Part shown: positions 41,283 through 51,744 of the stretch, one piece after another
Position numbering within the stretch: position 1 is the stretch's first letter
How the letters are laid out: each line of letters starts with the position of its first letter
DNA from: Brettanomyces bruxellensis
Lineage: Eukaryota > Ascomycota > Pichiomycetes > Pichiales > Pichiaceae
Direction: 5' to 3'
DNA length: 64,000 nucleotides
NCBI RefSeq assembly: GCF_011074885.1
Contig: NC_054683.1
Span: forward strand, 62,001-126,000
Translations under genes and position numbers: made by a program
The notes under the pieces: model-generated
Databases searched by the model: none
The model's input: the letters and a program-made list of their open reading frames with translations, nothing else
What the model was told of the DNA's origin: nothing

Positions 41283-43328
41283 ATGCGAATAAATGCACAC
41301 ATTAGAGAACTCCAGCGGGCACTGCTGGTGGGCCGGCGGCACAGGAGTGCAGTGGTGATTACACTACTGGTTTTAGTGATGATGCTTATTGGAGGCCAGA
41401 TGGTGCACATATATCTAGAAGCAGGAGGGACGGACGAAATAGGAAAGGGCTTTAGCTACTACAAGGAGGTTCTAGACCCAGGGGAAGGGGTATCGGAGAA
41501 GGAGGACCGGGAACACGAGATGATCGAGCACGAGAAAATACGCGATAAGCTGTTTGAGAAAGGAGATGAGGCGGTTAAAGAGGAGGGTGAGTGGAAAGTG
41601 GCTGAAGCAGAGGATGCGCTGAGCGAAGGCGGGGAGGAGAAGAAGGAGGAGCAGGAGGCTTTCGGTGGTGGAGAGGAGAGCGAGCTGTCGAAGTTTCTGG
41701 AGAAGGTGGTGCGTGTTGTGATCACAGCGAAGCCGAAGACGGGGTTTGAGCTGGAGAAGGCCGGCGCCGGTGCGCAGGGGCAGGGCGCTGATGCGCAGGA
41801 AGATGGCGCCGATGCGCAAAAAGACGGCGCCCACGCAGCCACCGGCGTGCGCTACGACAACGGGTACAAGCTGTTCCCCCGGCGGTACGGCGCGAACGGC
41901 GTGGTGAACGTGGCGGTGCACGACGACCCGGCGCCCGTGTTGTCGGAGCAGTACTTGAGCCAGTGCCTAGAGCTGCCGGACGAGGTCTACGACGACTTGC
42001 GCGCAAGCCACTTCTACGTGACGCAGCAGCTGCCGCAGACGCACCCTGCGGGAATGTACAAAGGAGATGGCATAGTGATGGTGGGCGGCGGGCGCTACTC
42101 GTGGCTGGTGTTGCTTGCAGTGGAAAACTTGCGGCGCGCAGGGTCGCAGTTGCCCGTTGAGGTGTTTATTCCGACGGAGCGCGAGTACGAGCCGCAGCTG
42201 TGCGAGCGCCTGCTCCCGCGCCTCAATGCGCGCTGCTACGTGTTGCCGCGCAGGCTACCCTTCATCAAGAAGTTTGCAAATCTCTTCGGCGGCTACCAGT
42301 ACAAGTCGCTGGCGTTGCTTACGTCATCGTTCGAGCGGGTTCTTCTCCTGGATGCGGACAACATCGCAGTGGCGAATCCGGACGGGTTGTTTGCGTCGGA
42401 GCCGTTCCAAACGCGCGGGATGGTTTTGTGGCCGGACTACTGGCGCCGGGTGGCGCACCCCGCATTCTACCGGTTGGCGCGGTTTGCGGTGGGTGCGCGG
42501 CGCGTGCGCAACGGCCAGGACAACCTCAGTCCGCCCCAACTGTATGCATCCGGCATGGAAAACCCAGTTTCCGACATCCCGCTCCACGACAGGCAGGGAA
42601 CGGTGCCAGATTTGACGACGGAGTCCGGGCAGATCCTCGTGAACAAGGACACGCACATGCGCACGCTACTTTTGTCGCTATACTACAATTTGTACGGCCC
42701 GCATCAGTATTACCCGCTTCTTTCGCAGGGTTCCAGCGGCGAGGGCGACAAGGAGACGTTTTTGACGGCCGCCACGTACTACGGGGAGGATGTGTACAAC
42801 GTGAAACGCATCTGCGGCAGCTTGGGGTACTGGCTGCGGGACTCGGCGGAGTTTATTGGTGTAGGGATGGCGCAGCACGACCCGGTGGTGGATTTCCGCA
42901 ACACGGAGCACTTCCGCGAGTACACGGCGTCGAGGTTGAAGCAGTTCCAGGAGAGCAACCCGAACTGGTCGAAGCTCATGCCTCAACTCCTCAAGTCGAT
43001 TGAGGAGGACCCGGAGAACAACTTTCAGGCCACCATGAACCGCAACCAGAGACCGCTGTTTTTCCACTGCAACTTTCCCAAACCAGACCCGGTCAAGCTC
43101 AAGGCCGACAACCTAGTGGTTGACAAGGAGGGCAACGAGCGTCGCATCTATCTTCTCGACGGTGAGGACGGCGATGACGGATTTGAGGAGACGCAGTGGC
43201 AGATTATGCACAAATACTTCTGCGAGACGCCTGACTTCAGCCTCCGGTACTTCAGCGAGGCCCACGTGAAGCCTGGCGACTACTGTGGCTTTATAGAGCA
43301 CCGTCTCGAGTTCCTCAAGACGCACTGA
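41283..43328 (+). CDS. MNN2: MNN2/MNN5-type alpha-1,2-mannosyltransferase (GT71)
   Basis: 681 residues. A short cytosolic N-terminus is followed by one signal-anchor helix (about 22-45, VVITLLVLVMMLIGGQMV), the type II plan of Golgi glycosyltransferases. A Glu-, Ala- and Gly-rich stem (about 50-200) contains a repeated GADAQEDGADAQKDGA unit. The catalytic domain (about 250-640) includes PVEVFIPTEREYE, YKSLALLTSSFERVLLLDAD with the metal-binding DAD at 357-359, GMVLWPDYWRR and ETFLTAATYY. The family adds the first branching alpha-1,2-mannoses to the N-glycan outer chain. I cannot separate MNN2 from MNN5. The gene is markedly GC-rich at third positions. Confidence 0.9.
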   Translation: MRINAHIRELQRALLVGRRHRSAVVITLLVLVMMLIGGQMVHIYLEAGGTDEIGKGFSYYKEVLDPGEGVSEKEDREHEMIEHEKIRDKLFEKGDEAVKEEGEWKVAEAEDALSEGGEEKKEEQEAFGGGEESELSKFLEKVVRVVITAKPKTGFELEKAGAGAQGQGADAQEDGADAQKDGAHAATGVRYDNGYKLFPRRYGANGVVNVAVHDDPAPVLSEQYLSQCLELPDEVYDDLRASHFYVTQQLPQTHPAGMYKGDGIVMVGGGRYSWLVLLAVENLRRAGSQLPVEVFIPTEREYEPQLCERLLPRLNARCYVLPRRLPFIKKFANLFGGYQYKSLALLTSSFERVLLLDADNIAVANPDGLFASEPFQTRGMVLWPDYWRRVAHPAFYRLARFAVGARRVRNGQDNLSPPQLYASGMENPVSDIPLHDRQGTVPDLTTESGQILVNKDTHMRTLLLSLYYNLYGPHQYYPLLSQGSSGEGDKETFLTAATYYGEDVYNVKRICGSLGYWLRDSAEFIGVGMAQHDPVVDFRNTEHFREYTASRLKQFQESNPNWSKLMPQLLKSIEEDPENNFQATMNRNQRPLFFHCNFPKPDPVKLKADNLVVDKEGNERRIYLLDGEDGDDGFEETQWQIMHKYFCETPDFSLRYFSEAHVKPGDYCGFIEHRLEFLKTH

Positions 43329-43374
43329 GCGAGGATTAGAGCGGGGAATTGCGAGACACTGCATTTAGTGTTTT

Positions 43375-43570
43375 GTGGTTGGATGCTGCATCTTAATGTT
43401 AAGTGGTTGGATGCTGCATCTTAATGTTAAGTGGTTGGATGCTGCATATTAATGTTAAGTGGTTGCATATACTATGCTTCATTTTAATGCTAAGTGGTTG
43501 CATATACTGCTGCATCTTAATGCTAAATGGTTGCATGCTGCATATTAATGCTAAATGGTTGCATATTAAT
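43375..43570. repeat. 28-base tandem repeat 3' of the mannosyltransferase gene
   Basis: Six to seven copies of a unit built on GTGGTTGGATGCTGCATCTT, then AATGTTAA. The first two are identical and the rest diverge. It starts about 45 bases after the stop codon. Confidence 0.9.
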
Positions 43571-44536
43571 ACTCTGATTGATGCTTTATCTTGGGTTTAA
43601 TACTAAGTGCTGAAGATGCTGAAGATGATGAAGATTTGGTATTGTTGAAATGCGTACTGAAGATTAATACTCTGTTGCATCCTACACAAATACTCAGTTG
43701 AAAATGCTGAAGACTCGAGTATGGAAGGCTGCATATTAATACTCTATTGCATCCTGGGTTAACGCTAAGTGATGATGATATTGTTGAAATGTTGCCTACT
43801 TATGGTTTAAATGTTAAAGGTTACACTTTGAAGATCTAATGATCTGCTTGAAATATTGGACATCGCATGCTTCTGTTTGGATATCGAGATTTTGAATGTC
43901 GCATTCCTGAAGGTTTAATGAATCACAAAATGCATCGTTGCTGTAAGATCAAAATATCGACTCTTGAAGCTTAAATTTTGCATGCTTGTGATGCTAGAAA
44001 CACCGCAATATACAATCTACAGTTCTACAGAAAGGTTGCACTGCAATCCACAGTTCTTACAGTTTGAAAGATTGTGATGCCGCCAATATACAATGCTTAA
44101 ACATGCTTGCACTATTTCTATCTCTGTTTGCTGCCTAAATGTTTCAATACTGCATACCTTTATCGTCTGCACTATTCGAATGTTCGTAACTCTGGCAATG
44201 CTTCAATGTCTTATTTCATCGCTTCAATACTGCAAATGCCTGATGCTTCATCATTTCGCACTGAGCACTACCTCCAAATATTTGCTTCTATTGCTTACCA
44301 AAACTTTATGCAATGCTTTCATATCATCGGCAACCATTAAGCACATCAACTACCAGCATTTTCAACCATTCGTGGATATAACACTCCCATTTCGAAATGC
44401 AATGCTCTAATCCTGCTCAAATTAAACCTCTTTTTGTGCGATGCTCTTCCAATACGCAATACCTGGGTGCAGACACTCATAGATTTTCTCTCACCCACAA
44501 TTTCTTTCTGTGCTTAAAGTAATCCACCAATAAGCT

Positions 44537-44565
44537 TCACGTGATTTCTGGGAAAATATATATAA
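44537..44565 (+). promoter_or_regulatory. Orphan promoter-like element: TCACGTGA plus TATATATAA
   Basis: The 8-base palindrome TCACGTGA (44537-44544) is followed 12 bases later by TATATATAA (44557-44565). The next ATGs downstream close at once (ATG-CAT-TAG at about 44597), so no protein-coding target is visible. Confidence 0.4.
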
Positions 44566-45851
44566 GCCACGAGAAAGGCACTGTGAGGAACTGAAATGCA
44601 TTAGTGTCGAAAGATAAGCAATAACTAATGCTTTTTCTTTGATACACACAATATTACCAACAACTCACCTTTTTTTTCTTTTTTTGTGTTTTGCCTCATG
44701 ACTTGATCTGTTGTTGGTCTTTTCACTTGCTCTTTTTCTTAGATATTACTTCATCCTTTTTCATTGGCTAATAATCTAATCGAAGTTTACTACGCTTTTC
44801 TTAACGATGCTGTCTCATACACTGTAATTAGTACTTTTCTGTTTTGAAGCTGCCAGGGCTCTTTTCTTTTTCCAAAAATTTTCTTGGCTCGCGCCCTCGG
44901 AAACAATTGCTCAGGATAAGGACATATTGTGTGATGAGGAAAATAAAAAATAGAATAAATCGTTTGCAGCAGGTCGAACATGAAACCTCGAAAGGCTGGG
45001 CTGCCGGTTACTGGGAAAAAATAACGCATGCCCAGATTACCAGAATTGGACGGGACGAGAACAAAATACAAAAGTGAATAGGGCAATAAACGCGAGGCGG
45101 AAAGGCAAATGGAGAAATGTAGGGGGAACGAAGAAAATGAAGAGAAATTAAAGAAAATTACAAGGGGAATGAGAGGGAAACAAGGGGAAGCAAAAGGAAG
45201 CAAAAGGAAAAAGGAAACAAAAGGAAACAAAAAGGAAAACAATTACACAGGAAGTGACCAAATCGTCACCCTCCAAACCACTCTAAAGTAGCCAACAAAA
45301 GAAAAACCGGCTGTGCCGGTACTACAGATATATTGTAATTATGTTTTGTATTTCATGTATGAACACCGATAATTTGCTGATAAAAAAAAGCATACTGCTT
45401 TAGGCTGTGGGAGAGTAAAAAAGAAACGTTACGCTTGGCAGGAATTCTAATGTTTCTAAAAACACACGTAAACTGCAATAGACTGGGTTGGGAAATGTTA
45501 CATTTTGAGATCAAGATGATGCCCCAGCGGATGGAATCTGCATTGTAAGAAAATCTTATATTCCATTGTTCTGCTGAAAACCATCAAACCGGTTCCTGAA
45601 TCTAAATCAACTTTACAATTTGCTAAAAGAGGAAACAAGAAACAAACGAAAAAAAAACGAAGACCAGATGTGACTTTATTCATCGTTGCCGGGTAAACCA
45701 ATTAAGTAGTCGGGGAGGAAAAAAAAATTAATGATATACCGGAAATTGCGGAATACCACTGTAATTTCATATTGGGTGAGACGGGCATTTTTGTTCCATT
45801 TGTTCTCCCAAGCACAGTTGTAGGCGTCGTTCCAAAAAAGGAAAACCAGCG

Positions 45852-46331
45852 CTGCGGGTGCCGGAACCGCAGGGCATTATCAGTTTGGCGGCCAGAAGCA
45901 ACAGGACGTGGGAAGCATCAAAAGCGCTACGGCGCAGTGCGCGAAACAAAAAGAAAAGGGAACAGCCGAGCGCCTAGCTGCCCATCCAAGGGTAAACGCA
46001 ATACCCACCACAAAAATCCCCTGCATGCATAGGAAAGAGTGTTAAAACTCGGGTTCTCGTGCGAACGGAATAATTTCACTTCAACATCATCATGTGACGT
46101 CCCTTCTTCCCGTTTTAGGACTATCCAGCATTGCGCTGGCGACGGATGCGGAAAATCTTACACTGAGCTTCCCTTTTGGGTCGGCAGGCTTAGCCCACCC
46201 CGCTGCCTGCCTTACCCAGCACTCGGACGCGAAGTGCGCTCGCTCTGACCGGGTCACCGAAATCAACTTATTGGTCCGCTGTGCATGCACGGGCATATTT
46301 ATCCGGGCCAGCACGGCATGGCATGCATAGC
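45852..46331. other. GC-rich hairpin-forming island
   Basis: Three inverted repeats lie in an otherwise AT-rich gap: CTGCGG/CCGCAG at 45852-45872; GGCAGGC/GCCTGCC at 46183-46211; and 11-base arms at 46278-46288 and 46321-46331, pairing fully with one G-T. A TGACCGGGTCA palindrome is at about 46246 and a TGACGTC near 46095. It may be a structured RNA or a dense regulatory region. No known RNA family signature was recognised. Confidence 0.45.
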
Positions 46332-46738
46332 TGTAGTTTGAAGCTGCCGATTTTTGAACCTAGTTGGTGCATCCATCCAATCCGCTTTTTCTCAATTATG
46401 TAGCTTTTGCGATCCACATTTTTTTTTACCTTTAGCTTGCCTCCGGTGTGTCTGCCTGCGTGCTAATTCCGTGACTCCCCGTAATTGGAAATTTTCCTTG
46501 CTCTTGTTACGCTAAGCTATTGATTTCTTTTGTTCTTCCTATTTTCTATCCTCGCTTCTCTTATTATGAGCTTCTATTTTTTCGACACTCCCCTTATTCA
46601 CTGTTCTCTCGTGTCTGTATTTTGGAAAACCAAACTTTATTAATACATTATTCCATTTGATTTCATTCACTATTTCCGTGATTCTGGTTTTCCCCTTTAT
46701 TCGACTTGACTTTTACTTTCGTTTTTCATTTTTCCTCT

Positions 46739-46876
46739 GTTTTATTTTCTTATTTTCTTATTTTCCTATTTTCTTATTTTCTTATTTTCTTATTTTCCTA
46801 TTTTCCTATTTTCTTATTTTCCTATTTTCCTATTTTCCTATTTTCTTATTTTCTTATTTTCTTATTTTCTTATTTT
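46739..46876. repeat. 8-base repeat (TTTTCTTA/TTTTCCTA)n
   Basis: About 17 copies of an octamer that alternates between CTTA and CCTA. Confidence 0.9.
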
Positions 46877-47610
46877 TTTAATTTTATTTTTTTATTTCAC
46901 ATTTTATTTTCACATTTTTTTCTACACGCCTCTGTGTCCTTAACCTCGGCCGTCGGATTTTTCTTCCATTTTAACCTTCACTACTGATTCACATATAGGA
47001 TGAGTCCATAAGAAGAAGAAGTTGTAGAATAAACAAACAAAGGGTTAGCGCTAGGACAGGAAACACGACTTTAGCCTTAAACCAGGATCCGAGCATTAGA
47101 AAATTACCGCTTATCCCATCTGTGTGCATATTTCAACGATCCAACCTCCGGCTTCTACAAGTGTCTTCTACAGCATTCTGGAATTTTCGTTCCAAAATCC
47201 CCGTGCTTTCATTCGGACTAGCATAGTTTGACCTGGGTAATAATAAAAAACACGTCTTGCTGAACTTTGTGTTTATTATATCACCGTTTTTATTCTGCTC
47301 GGTATCTTGCTTGGCTATCTTGAGCTATCAGAACCTAGACAGCCGAGTGCGCGTCCACTAAATCAATACACTTCCGACTTTGCCGAAACCTGCCGCAGGC
47401 CGAAAAATTATTAGACTACCGTGCTTCACGAACAAACAAAGAAAACAACAAAAACAGGAAAAAAAAAGTTAGGTAAAATAATACAGACAGATCGAATCAG
47501 ATCGGAACTAGTTAGTTGTCATCAAGATCTTTTTTTTCACACCTCGCTCTTGTTAGATTTTTATTTTTCATCCCGCGCTGAACCCCTTCTGATTTCCACA
47601 CTTGGCATAG

Positions 47611-49035
47611 ATGTTTAGCGCGAACCGACAACCGGGCCAGGAACCAGCGCAGAGCGCAGGCAGCGGTGCCCCAAACAGCACCGGAGCAGGCGCCAACGAT
47701 GGCTCCAGCGCATCGCCGCTCCCGCAATTGTGGATGGGCGAGCTCGACCAAAGGTGGGATGAAATTACAATCCGCCAAATTTGGGCTGCGCTACTAGGCC
47801 CAATGGGAATCACAATCCATTCCGTCAAACTCATCAGGGATAGGCAGGGTTCCCAAATGGGACTATCGAATGCCGGTTACTGCTTTGTGCGTTTTTACAA
47901 CTATGAAGATGCTTCAAAAGTGCTGACAATGTTTAATGGCAAGCCAATTCCTGGGAGCGCAGGCCGCCGCTTTTTTCGGCTTAATTGGTCTTCCGCAAAC
48001 ATACAGGCTGCCGCCGCAACCTCGACGCGGCTTCCGGAGTCCGCAGCCCCCGAATTTTCCATATTTGTGGGTGATTTGCCGCAGGGAATTACCGAACATC
48101 TCCTATATGAGACATTTCATGCGCGCTACCCGTCGTGCGCCAGCGCCAAAGTCATGATTGATCAAAATACCGGCCGCGTGCGGGGATTTGGCTTTGTGAA
48201 GTTCTTTGGCAATGCGGAGCGCCAGCGCGCGCTCACCGAGATGCAGGATTATGTGCTTCTTGGGCGGCCGATCCGTGTGTCGCCGGCGACGCATCCGTCA
48301 CAGAGTTTGCGCAAGCCGCATGGCGCGACTGCGCCGATCCCAAGGGGCCCGAGAGGCGCAAATGGCGCAGGTAGCGCAGGTAGCGCGAGCAGCAACGGCG
48401 CCACCGGCGCAATTGGCGCACCCCAGTATGCGCAGTTTGCCAAGATGCCCGTGCAGCAGCCAGCGCCCGACCAGTACTACAGCGACCCATCCAACACAAC
48501 AGTCTTTGTGGGTGGCCTGAATGTTCCAATTACGGAAGCGCAGCTTCAAGAGCTATTTGCAAAATTTGGCGATATCACATACGTGAAAATCCCAGTGGGG
48601 AAGAATTGCGGATTTGTGCAATTCTACCACCGCGCCAGCGCAGAGGCGGCAATCACAGAAATGCAAGGATACGATATTGGCGGTGGGTGCCGCATCCGAG
48701 TCAGCTGGGGTGCGCGTGCAGCGCAGCGGCTCTGGTTTGCACGCCAGCTCCAGCAGCCGCAGCCGCAGCTGATGGTGAACCCTGCGGACTCGCTTGGGCT
48801 TTGCGGGGCATTAACGGATGCGGATGACATACAGCGCGTGCCGTACGCCGTTGGAATGCCGGGCGGCGCAGTCAGCGCAAGTGGCGCAAGTGGCGCAGAG
48901 GACTCCGCACCCAGCAAGAGCGCCAGAGAGATGCGCTTGAACAGCTTGCTTTTGGCGGCAAGAGACGGCAACTTGGACCGCCTGGATCTTGGCTCAAGCA
49001 TTTATAGATCGAGTCAGGATGGCGCCAACAACTGA
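47611..49035 (+). CDS. NAM8: NAM8/NGR1-like protein with three RRMs
   Basis: 474 residues. RRM1 (about 33-125) starts LWMGELDQRWDEITIRQIWA, the wording typical of Nam8/Ngr1 (LYMGDLDPTWDKNTVRQIWA). RRM2 (about 148-228) has IFVGDLP and GFGFVKF. RRM3 (about 295-365) has TVFVGGL and CGFVQFYH. Linkers are rich in Gly, Ala and Ser with repeated GASGA units. Nam8 is a U1 snRNP protein that helps meiotic splicing, while Ngr1 is an mRNA-decay factor. RRM order fits both, and the length is closer to Nam8 (523). The ATG at 47611 follows a long gene-free leader. Confidence 0.8.
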   Translation: MFSANRQPGQEPAQSAGSGAPNSTGAGANDGSSASPLPQLWMGELDQRWDEITIRQIWAALLGPMGITIHSVKLIRDRQGSQMGLSNAGYCFVRFYNYEDASKVLTMFNGKPIPGSAGRRFFRLNWSSANIQAAAATSTRLPESAAPEFSIFVGDLPQGITEHLLYETFHARYPSCASAKVMIDQNTGRVRGFGFVKFFGNAERQRALTEMQDYVLLGRPIRVSPATHPSQSLRKPHGATAPIPRGPRGANGAGSAGSASSNGATGAIGAPQYAQFAKMPVQQPAPDQYYSDPSNTTVFVGGLNVPITEAQLQELFAKFGDITYVKIPVGKNCGFVQFYHRASAEAAITEMQGYDIGGGCRIRVSWGARAAQRLWFARQLQQPQPQLMVNPADSLGLCGALTDADDIQRVPYAVGMPGGAVSASGASGAEDSAPSKSAREMRLNSLLLAARDGNLDRLDLGSSIYRSSQDGANN

Positions 49036-49089
49036 ATGAGGGTTGCGCACCGTTTTGATAGATTGACTTTTAATTTTTCTTTTCCTTTC

Positions 49090-49170
49090 CTTTTCATTTC
49101 CATTTCCATTTCCATTTCCGTCTCATCCCATTTCCATTTATTTCCATCCCGTCCCATTTATTTCCATCCC
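49090..49170. repeat. Hexamer-type repeat (CATTTC)n
   Basis: Four perfect CATTTC copies followed by diverged CATTTCCATTTATTTCCATCCC units, about 55 bases after the NAM8-like stop. Confidence 0.75.
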
Positions 49171-50088
49171 ATTTTTTGCCTGGTTTTGCAATCATACACA
49201 CAGTTGTATATATGCACTGGGCGCATAAATTATCCGTTGCATACCCTCATGTCTCATTATTTCATGCTTATGTCACCTTTTCCGATGCTTCTGCATTTTT
49301 CTTTGTTTTTCTCACTGCCTCCCCTATTATAAAGTTTAAGTTTTTGAAGCCCAATTACTGGCTTGCTGCTGATTTTGTTTTGGTGCTCTTTTGTGCATAG
49401 TATCTTCTTCTCACATTCTGACTCCCATCGATACAATAATTTCATATTTTTTTGATCCCTTTTATCATTTTTGTTTCCCTCACTCTTTTCTTACTTACAT
49501 TCTCAGTTTAATAGTGTCTTGATTTGGTATCTTCTTCTTTTAGTTTCACCATTTACTTTACTTCCAGTCCCACATTCATACTTGAGTTGTTTCTTTTTCT
49601 ATTTCTTTTCTCCAGTCTTTAATTCTTCTTACTTGCTATTTTAGGGTATTCGTAGTTATGAGTGATGGTAGATATTAACATTTGATATCATATATTCTCA
49701 ATTGATACTAGATATCATTTAATACTACATATTTTCATTCAATACTAGATGCATTATTTAGTATACTTTCATTCAATGCTTATTCACAATTTTGATCGCT
49801 GCAGTAGGTACTATCCATTTCCCGTACATCTGTACACATCAACTTATTCATTGATGCAAGCCGGGACACATATACGTTTTTCATTAATTTTCATCCCGGC
49901 CGGGTCCGAGATGCGGAAACAGTGCGAGTCCATTTTGTGGGGTAGATCCCGAGTAGTGCGGAATTAGGCATGAAGGACAAACGGAGAAAAGGCACAAAAA
50001 AGTTCCTCAATCCAAACAAATGCCAGGAATAGTAAAATGAAAAAAAGGCACTAAATAAAAAATCAAACGAATAAAAAAACAAAAAAAT

Positions 50089-50116
50089 CCAATAAATAAA
50101 ATACCCTTTCCCCAAT
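50089..50116 (+). promoter_or_regulatory. Two CCAAT boxes upstream of SDH3
   Basis: CCAAT at 50089-50093 and 50112-50116, 100 and 77 bases before the SDH3 ATG. CCAAT is the Hap2/3/5 site that drives respiratory genes in yeasts, which fits this gene. The motif is short. Confidence 0.4.
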
Positions 50117-50192
50117 ACATCTGCATATCTTTTTTCACTGTTGACACTACATTTTTCTTTCTGTTTCCCTAAACCAAGCCAATTTTTGCAGA

Positions 50193-50783
50193 ATGAGGAC
50201 CGTTTTAATGTCAGCAAGAACATGCTTCCAGTTGGCAGCATCCACTGTGTCCAGAAGACCATCTTTATTGAGGCCAATGGTGGCCACAGTGTCCCAAATG
50301 AGGAATTTAGCGCCAATGGCAGGAACATTGGCCTTTAGAAGAAATATCATCACCACCGTGAAGAGCACGGGTAGCCAGGAGGAGGAAATTCTTGTTGCAC
50401 AGAGGAAAAACAGGCCTCTTTCTCCCCACTTGTCAATTTACCAGAAGCAGCTAACAAATGTGATGTCCGCACTCCATAGACTATCTGGTGTTGCCCTTGC
50501 CGCTGGTTTTTATGGTGTCACGTGCTCATTTGCAGCTGCTTCCATTCTCGGCGTCCCGATCGACCCTTCGGCACTTGTGAATTTCTTTGCGGGCTTGCCA
50601 ACTTTTGTGGATTATGCCTTAAAGGCAGTCGTCGGCTTCCCTTTTGTCTACCACTGCATTAACGGGGTTAGGCATCTTATATGGGACTCTTCCCACATGA
50701 CCTCTTTGAAGGGTGTCTATTTGACGGGATATATAACAATTGGATTGACGGCAGTTGGCGGGTTGTGGCTCTTGTTCTGTTGA
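50193..50783 (+). CDS. SDH3: Succinate dehydrogenase cytochrome b subunit
   Basis: 196 residues (S. cerevisiae Sdh3 198). The first about 60 residues are Arg/Ser-rich without acid, a mitochondrial presequence. The mature part opens RPLSPHLSIYQKQLTNVMSA, then LHRLSGVALAAG, the ubiquinone-site signature. The haem-contacting HCINGVRHLIWD lies near the end. Three membrane helices are visible (about 105-125, 140-160, 175-195). It anchors complex II to the inner membrane and passes electrons to ubiquinone. Sdh3-type paralogues exist in some yeasts, but length and presequence fit SDH3. Confidence 0.96.
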   Translation: MRTVLMSARTCFQLAASTVSRRPSLLRPMVATVSQMRNLAPMAGTLAFRRNIITTVKSTGSQEEEILVAQRKNRPLSPHLSIYQKQLTNVMSALHRLSGVALAAGFYGVTCSFAAASILGVPIDPSALVNFFAGLPTFVDYALKAVVGFPFVYHCINGVRHLIWDSSHMTSLKGVYLTGYITIGLTAVGGLWLLFC

Positions 50784-51744
50784 AGAGTGAAACTGCAGAA
50801 TTCTCCAGGATTCTTTCTAAACGCAGAACAGTTGTTTTTCTTTTGTTTCCGTGCCCACCCTATTTATTTATTCAGGCAGTTTGATACTGCCGTGTCTGCA
50901 TTTGTGCGGAAAATCTGACGAAGGGATTCTGGGATTTAGTGAGTTGATAATGTGAAGTTTACAAACAGTAATGTTGCTGAGGAGTGTAGGTGTAGGTAAA
51001 GAAAGGGTGAAGGAAAGAGAAAGAAGGTGGAAGAAAAATGGTAATGCATTATAAGGTAGAATTAAAATCATAAGTATGAATCATAAGCGTGAACCATAAG
51101 CGTAAATCATAATCATGAATCAAAAGCATAAATCATAAGCATAAATCATAATCATGAATCATAAGCATAAGTCATAAGCATGAATCATAAGCATAAATCA
51201 TAAGCATAAATCATATGTTTGAATTATAAGTGTAGAGCATAAATATGAAGTGAAGTCAAGGGAGGTGAATTATTATGTGTAAGCGTAAAGTATAATCTTA
51301 TTATAATTGCATTCCAATTGCATTAAAACTGTAAAGTATAATTGTATATGTGCACTATAAGTTTAGAGCATAAGCGCAAATAGTGAAAAGCAACATTCAA
51401 TCGAAAGTGAAAAAGATGAAAAGTTAAAGAATGAAAAAATCATGGTACAAAACTACTACACCTACTTCCAAATAGCAATACTTCTAAGCACGTATGCATC
51501 TTCATTGAATTAAAGAAGAGACGGAATGAGCCAAGATATAAACAGAAAAGCATCAAACATCATCAGTACACCAAATCTGGCTTCAGACATAGTCTGGCGG
51601 TCAGGTATATCATGCGATGGGCGAATTGCATATATACAAAAATCCTTGAGGTTAATAAATATCAGAGAAAAAAAAAAACAATCAAGACAAAGAAGGAAAG
51701 CTCCGGGTTCAGTCCATTTCATTATTTTATTTTATACCATTTTT
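50784..51744. other. Convergent spacer SDH3 / unknown gene
   Basis: No gene. Dominated by the 12-base repeat at 51068-51230 and AT-rich sequence. Confidence 0.55.
51068..51230. repeat. 12-base tandem repeat (AATCATAAGCAT)n
   Basis: About 13 copies with few changes, roughly 285 bases 3' of the SDH3 stop. Some copies carry AATCATAATCATG. Confidence 0.9.

Larger units (their letters stand above)
43329..47610. other. Largest gene-free region, 4.3 kb
   Basis: No frame here is a convincing protein. In order: a 28-base tandem repeat, AT-rich decayed repeat-like sequence to about 44.45 kb, a promoter-like element (44537-44565), lysine/purine-rich sequence near 45.1 kb, a GC-rich island with hairpins (45.78-46.34 kb) and an 8-base TTTTCTTA repeat. 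The island and orphan promoter leave room for a long non-coding RNA, unproven. Confidence 0.5.
49036..50192. other. Spacer NAM8-like to SDH3
   Basis: About 1.16 kb, AT-rich, no gene. A CATTTC repeat lies near the NAM8-like stop, ATATC/GATATC words near 49665-49750, and CCAAT boxes next to SDH3. Confidence 0.55.

Noticed and set aside
44930..45060. Minus-strand GTTCGACCTGC followed by T6, a possible Pol III gene; also AATTTTTGG resembling an Sm site near 44872
   Set aside because: T-arm cannot pair, no convincing A-box spacing, and the Sm-like string alone is common in AT-rich DNA.
45772..46314. Frames of 74-86 codons on both strands in the GC-rich island
   Set aside because: No domain, unusual composition; better explained as non-coding.
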